Shown: positions 18,234 through 26,611 of the stretch, piece by piece
Position numbering within the stretch: the first letter of the stretch is position 1
Layout: every line of letters starts with the position of its first letter
Origin: DAOUKH01 sp965261455
Lineage (GTDB): Bacteria > Chloroflexota > Dehalococcoidia > SHYB01
Direction of reading: 5' to 3'
Length of the DNA: 64,000 bases
Assembly (NCBI GenBank): GCA_965261455.1
Contig: OZ253453.1
Coordinates: 992,001-1,056,000 of the forward strand
The notes under the pieces: generated by a model
The model's database searches: none
Seen by the model: the letters and a program-made list of their open reading frames with translations, nothing else
What the model was told of the DNA's origin: nothing
Position numbers and translations under genes: made by a program

Positions 18234-20494
18234 ACGTCGGTCGGCTTGTCGACCGTGGCCTCCGTCATGTACCAGAGGTCCTGGGCCGAGAGATACCAAC
18301 CGCTCACGTAGGGCTTCACCAGGAGGTGATCGCTCTGGTAGCCCAGCGGTATGGCAGCCGTATCCTCCAGCATCAGCCGGTTCGCCTCCTCGTAGAGGGC
18401 GAAGCGGGCCTCCGGGTCCTGCTCGACGCGCGCCCGCTCCAGCAGACGGTCGACCGCGGCATTCGTATACCTGCCGGTGTTGTTCACCGACCGGCTGTGG
18501 AAGAGCACATCGAGGAAGTTCTCCGGGTCGGGATAGTCGGCGACCCAGCCGTACTCGAAGACGTGCGCCCCCGACTCCGCGATCGCTCCGCGAAGATCGT
18601 TCGTCGACGTGCCCACGAACGCTATCTCGATGCCCAGATGCTCCTGCCACATCGCCGCGAGGGCCTCGTTCTCGGGAGTCACAAAGGAGCCGAAGACCTG
18701 GAACCGGACGCCCTCGAAATCGTCCGTGTCGGCCAGCGCCTCGTCCCAGAGGCGTTTGGCCTCCACGGGGTCGAAGGGGATGGGTTCCAGGTCTTCGGAG
18801 AAGCCTGGCATACCCGGCGGGAGGAACCCGACCGGCGGGGCTAGGCCGATGTCGAGCGCTGCGGGGTCGACCGCCATCGCCAGCGCGCGGCGGGCCCGCG
18901 GATCGTCGAACGGGATGACACGGGTGTTGAAGCCGACGTAGAAGATGGTCAGGCTGGGGACGATTCTCAGTTCGGCGTTCAAAGGATGTTCAGGGTCGCT
19001 GACCTCCTCGCCCACGAGCTCGCCGACCGACGCCACGTCAAGCTCGCCGGCCTGATAGCGGAGCAGCGGATTGCCGTAGAGCCAGATCACCACACTTTCG
19101 ACCGTCGGCGCGCCGTGGGGGTACGCATCGTGCCGGTCGAAGACGACCACGATGCCCGGGTTCCAGCCCCGCACCTTGAACGGCCCGGTGCCGTCGGGGG
19201 TCAGGGCCCACGTCTCGCCGCCCGACTCAACGTTCTCCCGGTTCAGTATGAACCCCGCCGAGTGCGTCATCTTGGCGAGGAAGTAGGGCACGGGATCGGT
19301 GAGCCGGAAGCGCACCGTATCCTCGTCGACGATCTCAATGCCCGAGATTTCGTCGGCCTCCCCGTCCAGCTTCTCCTCCACGCCCTCGATATCGGCGATG
19401 TAGAGGCGGGAGACGCGCGAGCCCGTGGCCGGATCGGCAGCGCGCTCGAACGACCACTTCACGTCCTCGGGGGTGACCGGCTTGCCGCTGTGGAAGACGG
19501 CGTCGGGGTGCAGATGGAAGTCGTAGACGAGCCCGTCGTCGGAGATGTCCCAGCTTTCCGCCATGGCGGGCACGACGCGCAAGTCGCGGTCGAGCCGGAC
19601 CAGCCCGTCGAAAATCTGCGCGGCGAAGCGGTAGGAGGTGATGTTTTCGATAAGATGCGGATCGAGCCGCGACGGCGTGATCGACTGCATCACCAGCGAC
19701 CGGTCGAGGCGGGCTCCGAACGGGGCCGGGTCGCGGAAGCGGAAGCTCTTAGCGATGGCCTCGAACTCGCCGGCGCGGGCGTCAAAGTCGCCAGGGACCG
19801 ACCCTACGAAGACCTGGTAGATCTGCGAGCCGCGTCCCACAACGTAGAGATGGGCGCGCAGGGACGTCTCGGCGGTAACGTTGAGGACGTAGCCGTAGCC
19901 CTCCGTCCCATCGTCGAAGGTGACAGCGCCCTCGGAGACGACCTCAGGAGCGGCACTCTCAAGCAACCCCAGGGCTATCTGCCCGTAGTCTTCGTTCGTC
20001 CCCAACTCCGCTGGCAGCAGCACTTCAACCGAGAGCCTGGGCAGCCCGAACTCAGGGTCGGCGGCACGTACCAACACACTCCCCTCATCGAGAGCCCATG
20101 CCTCGGGCACGTCGATGGCGAAACCGAAAAGATCATTCTCGACCGGCGACAACGCCCCCAGGGGCCTCGGGGCGGCGGTGGGCGCCGTCGTGGGCTCCGG
20201 GGTCGCGGTGGCGCGGGGGGCCGCCGTGGGGGTGGGCGTCGCGCCCGGCTCGGCCGTTGGGGTGAGCGTCGGGAACGGCGTCACGGTGGGGAACGGCGTC
20301 GCGGTGGCGTCTGGGGCCATCGTCGCGGCGGGCGGCTCCGTCGGTTCGGGCTGCGCGGTGGGATCGGGCTGCGCCGCTTCGGTCGGCGGAACCGGCACGG
20401 GGGTGGACGTTGGGTCGGCGCCGGAACACGACGCCACGGCCAAAATGGCCACAATCGCAAGGACCAGGAAAGCAATCAGCGGGGATCTGCGCAC
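18230..20494 (-). CDS. ABC substrate-binding lipoprotein with extra N-terminal domain
   Basis: A 754-residue lipoprotein. The lipobox is VASC (Cys23), followed by a ~90-residue Thr/Pro/Ala-rich spacer (27-115). A ~140-residue globular domain (about 120-260; begins VENDLFGFAIDVPEAW) resembles PsbP/DcrB-like modules. A complete SBP_bac_5 domain in canonical order follows (FHSGKPVTPEDVKWSFE near 345, FKVRGWNPG, then DPRARRALAMAVDP near 550). It faces the importer operon in opposite orientation, between its two ATPase genes, and is presumably a second ligand receptor for it. Confidence 0.85.
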   Translation of the reverse strand: MRRSPLIAFLVLAIVAILAVASCSGADPTSTPVPVPPTEAAQPDPTAQPEPTEPPAATMAPDATATPFPTVTPFPTLTPTAEPGATPTPTAAPRATATPEPTTAPTAAPRPLGALSPVENDLFGFAIDVPEAWALDEGSVLVRAADPEFGLPRLSVEVLLPAELGTNEDYGQIALGLLESAAPEVVSEGAVTFDDGTEGYGYVLNVTAETSLRAHLYVVGRGSQIYQVFVGSVPGDFDARAGEFEAIAKSFRFRDPAPFGARLDRSLVMQSITPSRLDPHLIENITSYRFAAQIFDGLVRLDRDLRVVPAMAESWDISDDGLVYDFHLHPDAVFHSGKPVTPEDVKWSFERAADPATGSRVSRLYIADIEGVEEKLDGEADEISGIEIVDEDTVRFRLTDPVPYFLAKMTHSAGFILNRENVESGGETWALTPDGTGPFKVRGWNPGIVVVFDRHDAYPHGAPTVESVVIWLYGNPLLRYQAGELDVASVGELVGEEVSDPEHPLNAELRIVPSLTIFYVGFNTRVIPFDDPRARRALAMAVDPAALDIGLAPPVGFLPPGMPGFSEDLEPIPFDPVEAKRLWDEALADTDDFEGVRFQVFGSFVTPENEALAAMWQEHLGIEIAFVGTSTNDLRGAIAESGAHVFEYGWVADYPDPENFLDVLFHSRSVNNTGRYTNAAVDRLLERARVEQDPEARFALYEEANRLMLEDTAAIPLGYQSDHLLVKPYVSGWYLSAQDLWYMTEATVDKPTDV

Positions 20495-20619
20495 GGGTGT
20501 CTCCCAACTTGAAGTAGTGTTCTCTTAGACATACGGTTCAATGCTATCATGCGGTTGTACGGGCTAGGAAAAGACAGGGCGGATTGGCGCCCACGGCGTA
20601 CAAGGCGGCCACAAAGCGC

Positions 20620-21648
20620 ATGGGCGCGGCGAGCGAGAACGGGAATGGCCCAACGGAGAGCGCCGCGCCGCCGCTGCTCCGCTTGGACCACGTCGACATT
20701 ACCTTCTATGCCCGTAAGGGCTTCTTCGGGCGCACCGAGATCCGCGCCGTCTCCGACCTCTCGCTCGCGATCCACCGCAAGGAGACCGTCGCCGTCGTCG
20801 GGGAGTCGGGGAGCGGAAAGACGACGCTGGGGAAGGCATCGCTGCGCGTCGTCAAGCCGGCCCGCGGCTCGGTGTGGTTCGACGGCCAGGACATCACGGC
20901 CCTCGGCGAGGAGGAAATCAAGCCCTTCCGCCGCCGCGCCCAAGCCATCTTCCAAGACCCCTATTCCAGCATCAACAGCTTCATGAACGTGGCCCAGATC
21001 GTCGAGGAACCGCTGGTGATCCACAACGCCGGCGGCAAGTCCGAACGGGAGAACCGGGTGCACGAGGCGCTTGCCTCCGTCGGCCTCACCCCCGTCGAGG
21101 CATTCATCTCCAAGTTCCCCCACACGCTGTCCGGGGGCCAGCGACAGCGCGTCGGGATCGCCAGGGCCTTGGTCATGGGCCCGGACTACGTCGTGGCCGA
21201 CGAGCCGGTCTCGATGATCGACGCCTCGAGCCGTGCCGAGATTCTCTACCTGATGCGGGACTTGCAGCGCCAGTACGGCAACGCCTTCCTCTACATCACC
21301 CACGACATCGCCAGCGCGGCGCACTTCTCCGACCGCGTCGCCGTGATGTACCTCGGGCGCATCGTCGAGATCGGGCCGCCGGGCGCAGTCATCGGCGAGC
21401 CGCTGCACCCCTACACCAAGGCGCTCGTCGCCGCCGTCCCCGTCCCCGACCCCGCCAACCGCCACCGCCAGCGCGACGTCGTGCCCGGCGAGCCGCCCTC
21501 GCCTTCGAACATCCCGCCGGGCTGCGCCTTCCATCCCCGCTGCCCGCGCGCCATGCCCGGCGTCTGCGAGACCCGCGTCCCCGAGCTTGCCGAGGTGAAG
21601 CCGGGCCATTTCGTCTCCTGCTTCCTCTACGAGCCGGACGCCGCCTGA
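20620..21648 (+). CDS. ABC transporter ATP-binding protein, DppF type
   Basis: A 342-residue partner ATPase. It has Walker A GESGSGKTT, signature LSGGQRQRVGIARAL, Walker B ADEPVSMID, H-loop THDIA, and the C-terminal PPGCAFHPRCPRAMPGVC Cys cluster of OppF/DppF. The ATG at 20620 is preferred over an in-frame TTG at 20584, and both have weak ribosome sites. Together with the 17226 ATPase it would form the heterodimer of a five-component importer, although a divergent binding-protein gene separates them. Confidence 0.88.
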   Translation: MGAASENGNGPTESAAPPLLRLDHVDITFYARKGFFGRTEIRAVSDLSLAIHRKETVAVVGESGSGKTTLGKASLRVVKPARGSVWFDGQDITALGEEEIKPFRRRAQAIFQDPYSSINSFMNVAQIVEEPLVIHNAGGKSERENRVHEALASVGLTPVEAFISKFPHTLSGGQRQRVGIARALVMGPDYVVADEPVSMIDASSRAEILYLMRDLQRQYGNAFLYITHDIASAAHFSDRVAVMYLGRIVEIGPPGAVIGEPLHPYTKALVAAVPVPDPANRHRQRDVVPGEPPSPSNIPPGCAFHPRCPRAMPGVCETRVPELAEVKPGHFVSCFLYEPDAA

Positions 21649-21729
21649 CCTCGCTCGCCGTTGCGGGCGCAGGGCGGTGCGGCTATTCTGGCCCCGCCGC
21701 AAGCGAGTCCATGCAAGCGAGGCGCCGCC

Positions 21730-22908
21730 GTGCTCCCCTTCGACAACATCAAGGTCATCGACCTCACCACGCGGGCGCCGGGGCCGTTCTGCTCCATGGC
21801 GCTGGCCGACATGGGAGCCGAGGTCGTAATGGTGGAGGCGCCCGCGGGCGTGGGTAGTCAGGGCGGGCCCGGCACCGACGAGGTGCGCGAGGCCGCTTTC
21901 GACCCCCTACGCCGCAACAAGCGCAGCATCGTCCTCGACCTCAAGGACGCCGGAGCGCGGCAGGCGCTCTACGACCTCGCGGCGGGCGCCGACGTGTTCA
22001 TGGAAGGCTTCAAGCCCGGCACCGTCAAACGGCTGGGGGCGGACTACGAGACGCTCCGCGGCGTGAACGAGCGGCTGGTCTACTGCTCCCTCTCGGGCTA
22101 CGGGCAGGACGGCCCCTACCGCGCGATGCCGGGCCACGACGTGAACTACATCTCGTTCGCGGGCGTGCTGGGCAGCATGGGCTCGCCCGACGGCACGCCG
22201 GTCATCCCCAACAACATCATCGCCGACTTCGCTGCCGGCGGGCTCCTCGGCGCCTTCTCGATTGTCACCGCCCTCTGGGCCAGGGAGCGCACCGGCCGCG
22301 GCCAGTACGTCGATCTCTCCCTAACCGACGGCAGCGTCTACCTCAACGCCATGGTGATGAAGAACTTCTTCCTCCACGGCGAGAAGAACCGCCCCGGACA
22401 AGCCCCGCTCAACGGCGGCAACCCTGACTACCGCGTCTACCGGTGTAAGGACGGGCGCTTCCTCTCCGTGGGCAGCCTTGAATTCAAGTTCTGGCGCACG
22501 CTCTGCGAGGCCCTAGAGCGCCCGGACTGGGTCGATCGGCGGCGCTCCGAGCCCGCCGCCGTCGCCGCCGAGATGGACGCGCGCTTCGCCGAGCGGACCC
22601 GCGACGAGTGGTTCGACCTGCTCGGCGGGCTCGACCTCGCCATCGGCAAGGTCTACGACGTCGACGAGGCCCCAGGCGACCCCCAGCTTCGGCACCGCGG
22701 CATGTTCGTCGAGGTCGAGGCCCAGGGCGGCCTGACCGCGACGCAAGTCGGCATTCCGACCAAGCTCAGCGAGACGCCCGGCAGCATCCGCAACGAGGGG
22801 CCGCCCGCGGGGCGCGACACCAGGGCCGTGCTCGCCGAAATCGGCCGCACCCAAGACCAGATCGAGGCGCTGATCGCAAGCGGCGCGGCGCGCCAGTTCG
22901 CGGGCTGA
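21730..22908 (+). CDS. CaiB/BaiF CoA-transferase family protein
   Basis: A 392-residue family III CoA-transferase, which moves CoA between carboxylic acids. N-terminal FDNIKVIDLTTRAPGPFCSMALADMGAEV is the CoA-binding start. The probable catalytic Asp is in IIADFAAGG (about 168), followed by GRGQYVDLSLTDG. The GTG start at 21730 follows GCGAGGCG; the frame is open further upstream but not protein-like. The downstream isochorismatase-like and flavin monooxygenase genes follow closely, suggesting a small catabolic operon. Confidence 0.87.
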   Translation: MLPFDNIKVIDLTTRAPGPFCSMALADMGAEVVMVEAPAGVGSQGGPGTDEVREAAFDPLRRNKRSIVLDLKDAGARQALYDLAAGADVFMEGFKPGTVKRLGADYETLRGVNERLVYCSLSGYGQDGPYRAMPGHDVNYISFAGVLGSMGSPDGTPVIPNNIIADFAAGGLLGAFSIVTALWARERTGRGQYVDLSLTDGSVYLNAMVMKNFFLHGEKNRPGQAPLNGGNPDYRVYRCKDGRFLSVGSLEFKFWRTLCEALERPDWVDRRRSEPAAVAAEMDARFAERTRDEWFDLLGGLDLAIGKVYDVDEAPGDPQLRHRGMFVEVEAQGGLTATQVGIPTKLSETPGSIRNEGPPAGRDTRAVLAEIGRTQDQIEALIASGAARQFAG

Positions 22909-22945
22909 CCCCAGCCCCTATCTTCACTCGGTAAGGAGCAGCGCA

Positions 22946-23521
22946 ATGACCACCTATGACAGGGACAAGACCGCCGTTCTCATCATGGACTACCAGCGCG
23001 AGATCGTCGCCAATTACGCGGGCGGCGACGCGGAGCTCACCACGCGCGCCGCCGCCGTCCTCGCCGTGGCCCGCGCGGCGGGCTTGCTCGTCGTCCACGT
23101 GATCGTCGCGTTCCGCCCCGGACATCCCGAAATCGCGCCGCGCGGCAACTTCAAAGCCATAAAGGGCGCGGGGCGGTTCGTGCTCGGCGCGCCCGAGGCC
23201 GAGATCCACCCCGACGTCGCGCCGGAAGACGGCGACCTCATCGTGACCAAGAAGCGCACCGGCGCCTTCGCCGGCTCCGACCTCGACATGCTGCTCCGCG
23301 CCCACGACATCGAGCATCTCATCCTCATGGGCATCGCCACCAGCGGCGTCGTGCTCACCACCGTCCGCGTCGCCGCCGACCTCGACTTCGAGATGACCGT
23401 CGTCGCCGACTGCTGCGCCGACCAGGACGAAGAAGTCCACCGCGTGCTCACCGGCAAGGTCTTCGCCCGCGCCGCGGAAGTCACCACCGCCGACGACGTC
23501 ATCGCCTCGTTGGGACGGTAG
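22946..23521 (+). CDS. isochorismatase-family hydrolase lacking the nucleophilic Cys
   Basis: A 191-residue alpha/beta hydrolase of the isochorismatase superfamily. Asp (MDYQRE) and Lys (VTKKRTGAF) of the catalytic set are present. The position usually held by Cys (GxATxxCV) reads GIATSGVVLTT, so the thiol nucleophile is missing, as in isochorismatase-like rather than amidase-like members. A strong GGTAAGGAG site precedes the ATG. It lies 22 bp before a flavin monooxygenase. A second family member with the same GIATSG signature is at 39139-39735. Confidence 0.85.
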   Translation: MTTYDRDKTAVLIMDYQREIVANYAGGDAELTTRAAAVLAVARAAGLLVVHVIVAFRPGHPEIAPRGNFKAIKGAGRFVLGAPEAEIHPDVAPEDGDLIVTKKRTGAFAGSDLDMLLRAHDIEHLILMGIATSGVVLTTVRVAADLDFEMTVVADCCADQDEEVHRVLTGKVFARAAEVTTADDVIASLGR

Positions 23522-23543
23522 GGACAAGAGAAAGGACACCGCC

Positions 23544-24548
23544 ATGGCCCGCACCGGATTCGCCTTCCCCCTCAGCTTCCACACCTCCCTCGTCGTCGAA
23601 GTGGCGAAGGCCGCCGAGGCCCAGGGCTACGCCAGCTTCTGGCTCACCGAGGGCGGCGGGAAGGACGCGATCAGCCAGTTGGCCTACGTGGCGGCCCACA
23701 CCGAACGGATCGGGCTCGCCACCGGCATCATCACCATCTTCTCGCGGACGCCGGCGCTGGTGGCGCAGACAGCGCACGGCATGGCGCAGCTCAGCGGCGG
23801 GCGGTTCATCCTTGGCCTCGGCACGGGGCACAAGGCCTCCGTCGAAAGCGGCCAGGGCCTCGCCTTCTCCAAGCCCATCTCCCGCATGGAGGACTACGTA
23901 GCCATCCTCCGAGGGATACTCCGTGAGGGCCGCGCCCGCCACGAGGGCAAGGCGGTCAGCGTCCCCAACTTCGAATTCCGCATCGGCGCCGACGAGCCGC
24001 TGAACGACGTGCCGGTCTACATCGCCACCCTCGGCGGGCCGGGGGCCCAGCTCGCGGGGCGGGTGGCCGAGGGCGTCGTACCGCTGCTCGCGAGCCCCAT
24101 GGGCATCGGCGCGCTGCGCGAGGACATCGTGAACGGCGCGAGGTCGGCGGGGCGCGACCTCAGCGACGTCGACGTCGCGCCTTTCATCATCGCCGTCGCC
24201 GGCTCCGACTCGGCCCTCGTCGAGCAAGCGTTGCGCGCCAACGTCGGCCGCTACGCGCGGATGCCCTTCTATCAGAAGATGCTGCGCGTCAACGGCTTCG
24301 GCCCGGAGGTCACCGCCATTCAGGAGGCGCAGGCCAACGGCGACGACCACCGCATCCCCAACCTGCTGAGCGACCAGCTGCTTGAAGAGCTCACCCTGTC
24401 CGGCCCGGCGGACCGCTGGCGCTCGACGCTCCAGCGCTACCGCGCCGCCGGCGCCACCCAGCCCATCGTCTACGCCGCCCCCGCCGGCGACCCCCGCGAG
24501 TCCCTGCTCCAAGCCGTCCGCACCCTCACGTCAGCCGACCTGGCGTAG
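23544..24548 (+). CDS. LLM class flavin-dependent oxidoreductase
   Basis: A 334-residue luciferase-like monooxygenase/F420-type oxidoreductase. It has a barrel start FPLSFHTSLVVEVAKAAEAQGY, SFWLTEGGG near 33, RFILGLGTGHK near 90, and a VPVYIATLGG strand near 155. AAAGGACACC precedes the ATG. It is the last gene of the CoA-transferase/isochorismatase-like group. The 90-bp repeat begins 37 bp beyond its stop. Substrate unknown. Confidence 0.87.
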   Translation: MARTGFAFPLSFHTSLVVEVAKAAEAQGYASFWLTEGGGKDAISQLAYVAAHTERIGLATGIITIFSRTPALVAQTAHGMAQLSGGRFILGLGTGHKASVESGQGLAFSKPISRMEDYVAILRGILREGRARHEGKAVSVPNFEFRIGADEPLNDVPVYIATLGGPGAQLAGRVAEGVVPLLASPMGIGALREDIVNGARSAGRDLSDVDVAPFIIAVAGSDSALVEQALRANVGRYARMPFYQKMLRVNGFGPEVTAIQEAQANGDDHRIPNLLSDQLLEELTLSGPADRWRSTLQRYRAAGATQPIVYAAPAGDPRESLLQAVRTLTSADLA

Positions 24549-24585
24549 AGGAAGGGCGTCCCCCCCGGAGTCTAGGCGGGGCTGC

Positions 24586-24675
24586 CTTAAACCTCTCCCC
24601 CTCTGGGGGAGACTGAGAGAGGGCGCGCGCCGCTAGGCGCGCGAGCGCCCGAAGGGCGCTGCTCCCTCCCCGGCC
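24586..24675 (+). repeat. 90-bp dispersed intergenic repeat, copy 2
   Basis: Nearly identical (two differences seen) to 4892-4981 and in the same orientation, with the same internal palindromes. The following CGCAAAGGTCTCC piece echoes, inverted, the GGAGACCTTTGCAAA found upstream of copy 1. So the full element may be longer, with its halves rearranged. Confidence 0.7.
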
Positions 24676-24778
24676 CCGGTTCCGCAAAGGTCTCCGCTGG
24701 GAGAGGGTTGGGGTGAAGGCGGGGAGAGGCGGGGGCCGCGCGACCTTGGCCACCCAACCCAATTTCGCGCGCCAATGA

Positions 24779-24801
24779 CCCTTGACACGCCTTGTCAAGG
24801 G
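24779..24801 (+). terminator. 9-bp inverted repeat, possible terminator or operator
   Basis: CCCTTGACA-CGCCT-TGTCAAGGG forms a perfect 9-bp stem followed by GGTTTATCG. It could end transcription from the flavin monooxygenase side, although the T-run is short. The left arm also contains a perfect TTGACA -35 box, so it could instead be an operator or promoter ahead of the hairpin array. No good -10 is seen at standard spacing. Confidence 0.4.
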
Positions 24802-24863
24802 GGTTTATCGTTAGGGTACGAACATATGTGCTGCACCGCGAAGCGATCGGCAACCTATGTTCC

Positions 24864-25420
24864 GCGCCTCCCCGCGAGGGGAGCGTGCACCCGCGCCGGT
24901 CCGCCCACCACAGCGTGACCGGCGAGCGCCTCCCCGCAAGGGGAGCGTGCACTTGCGCCGGTCCGCCCTCCACAGCGTGACCGGCATGCGCCTCCCCGCA
25001 AGGGAAGCGTGCACCTGCGCCGGTCCACCCACGATAGCCCGACCGGCGAGCGCCTTCCCGTAAGGGGAGCGTGCACCTGCGCCGGTCCGCCCTCCACAGC
25101 GCGACCGGCGCCGCGCCTCCCCGCAAGGGGAGCGTGCACCCACGCCGGTCCGCCCTCCACAGCGCGACCGGCGCAGCGCCTCCCGTAAGGGAGCGTGCAC
25201 CTGCGCCGGTCCGCCCTCCACAGCGCGACCGGCGCCGCGCCTCCCGTAAGGGAGCGTGCACCTGCGCCGGTCCGCCCTCCACAGCGTGACCGGCGAGCGC
25301 CTCCCCGCAAGGGGAGCGTGCACCTGCGCCGGACCATCCGACTGAGCGTGTGCCGGCGCGCGCCTCTCCGCAAGGGGAGTGTGCGACCGCGCCGGGAGGC
25401 CCCGGAGGGCCTCCCGGCGC
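24864..25420 (+). repeat. tandem array of nine ~62-bp two-hairpin units (GNRA-capped)
   Basis: Units start with GCGCCT at 24864, 24926, 24988, 25050, 25113, 25176, 25237, 25297 and 25360, so periods are 60-63 bp. Each unit carries hairpin A, CTCCCC-GNRA-GGGGAG, and hairpin B, CGCCGGTC....GACCGGCG with a ~15-nt loop. The nine tetraloops are GCGA, GCAA, GCAA, GTAA, GCAA, GTAA, GTAA, GCAA and GCAA, all GNRA on the plus strand. Units 6 and 7 lose one base symmetrically from both arms, which keeps pairing. The period is not a multiple of three and changes, so the array is not coding. It fits a folded repeat RNA or a REP/BIME-like array. Confidence 0.85.
25389..25420 (+). other. perfect 14-bp GC hairpin closing the array
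   Basis: GCGCCGGGAGGCCC-CGGA-GGGCCTCCCGGCGC is a perfect 14-bp stem replacing hairpin B in the last unit. No T-run follows, so it is not a classical intrinsic terminator. It could stabilise a 3' end or block transcription between the array and the convergent SDR. The remaining stretch to 25533 shows nothing further. Confidence 0.6.
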
Positions 25421-25533
25421 ACGCGCGCAAAGGCCGAGCTGCGCCCCACACGCACCGCGAGCGGCCCCTCTTGGTCCCGACTACGGATGGCTCTACACCG
25501 AGAGAGGCAGCCGGAGGGGAGGGTGTGCTTGGG

Positions 25534-26388
25534 CTACCGGTCGCCGAGTCCGGCGAGCAGCTTGGGGGAGCCCGCCTTGATATCTGCGAGACGCTGTTCC
25601 GCCCCGCTCACGACGCCGCCCCAGCCGGGGAGGATGTAGAAGCGCTCCTCGCGGATCGCGTCGAAGACCTGATCGGCAATCTCCGGCGGCGTCATCTTAG
25701 GCATCTGGGACGTGCGCTCCTCGATGGCTCGCTCGGCGTCGGTCTTGTCCGTAACGCCCTCGTCGAAGTCGGACGGCATGTTGCGCCGCGACTGCCGGAG
25801 CCCCGTCGCCACCATCTCGGGCGCCAGGACCGAGACCTTGACGTTCGAGCCTCTCGCCCCAAGCTCGTGGAAGAGCGTCTCCGAGATCGACGCCACGGCG
25901 TGCTTCGTCGCCTTGTACACGCCCACGGCGGGCGACGAGACGAAGGCCACCGACGAGGCGGTGTTCACCATGTGCCCGCCGCTTTCCTGCTCCAGCATGA
26001 GGGGGGTGAAGACCCTCATGCCGTGAATCACGCCCCAGAGGTTGACCCCGATGATCCACTTCCAGGTGTCGATGGTGTTCTCCCAAATGGGCGTGGTGAG
26101 GTAGGTTGCGACGCCGGCGTTGTTGAACGCCAGGTCCACCGACCCGAACGCCGCCACCGCCTTATCGGCGAGGGCCTGCACGTCGTCGAAGGACGAGACG
26201 TCGACGCGCACCGACAGCGTCGACGCGCCGTTCGCTTCGAGTTTAGCCGCCGCGTCGGCGAGGGCCTGGTCCTCGATGTCGGCGAGGACGACCTTCATGC
26301 CCTCCGCCGCGGCGCGTTCGCACAGGGCGAAGCCGATGCCGCTCGCACCCCCGGTCACCACCGCTACCTTGCCTGCGAAGTCCTTCAT
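25534..26388 (-). CDS. SDR family oxidoreductase
   Basis: A 284-residue classical SDR. It has TGGASGIG near 10-17, NNAG near 86, catalytic Ser in ASSVAF and Tyr/Lys in VYKATK, all intact, plus a C-terminal extension (about 230-284) with EERTSQMPKMTPPEIADQVFDAI, common in the large SDR group annotated as oxidoreductases of hydrophobic alcohols. The ATG at 26388 has AGGAGG six bases ahead; the frame upstream is Pro/Arg-rich and rejected. Substrate unknown. Confidence 0.87.
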   Translation of the reverse strand: MKDFAGKVAVVTGGASGIGFALCERAAAEGMKVVLADIEDQALADAAAKLEANGASTLSVRVDVSSFDDVQALADKAVAAFGSVDLAFNNAGVATYLTTPIWENTIDTWKWIIGVNLWGVIHGMRVFTPLMLEQESGGHMVNTASSVAFVSSPAVGVYKATKHAVASISETLFHELGARGSNVKVSVLAPEMVATGLRQSRRNMPSDFDEGVTDKTDAERAIEERTSQMPKMTPPEIADQVFDAIREERFYILPGWGGVVSGAEQRLADIKAGSPKLLAGLGDR

Positions 26389-26611
26389 ATACCGCCTCCT
26401 GCCGGGGTTTGCGCCTCCCGGCCAAGCAAAGGGCGGCGGGGGGAGCAACGGCGAGTCTATCGACGGCCCTAACAGGTGTCAAACGTCCTCGTGACCTTTG
26501 GGCGGAGGCGGAATGCGGCGGATGGCGGCACCGTTCTCGCCGCGCATCGACGCCCGTTCCGCCCCGTCGTATCATGGGCTTGCACATCTGACGACAGGAG
26601 CGACTGAAGCC

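Noticed and set aside
20495..20619. Promoters in the divergent gap between the 754-residue binding protein and DppF genes
   Set aside because: A TTGAAC-like and a TATCAT-like hexamer are visible, but spacing does not support a confident call in either direction.
24864..25420. CRISPR array
   Set aside because: All parts of each unit repeat. There are no unique spacers, no short constant repeat alternating with variable sequence, and no cas genes.
24587..25455. Long open frames across the hairpin array (repetitive Arg/Gly/Ala proteins in several frames, both strands)
   Set aside because: Periods of 60-63 bp rotate the frame from unit to unit. The frames are open only because GC-rich repeats lack stops, with no start signals.
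25195..26472. 425-residue plus-strand ORF
   Set aside because: It runs through the repeat array and then antisense to the well-supported SDR at 25534-26388.
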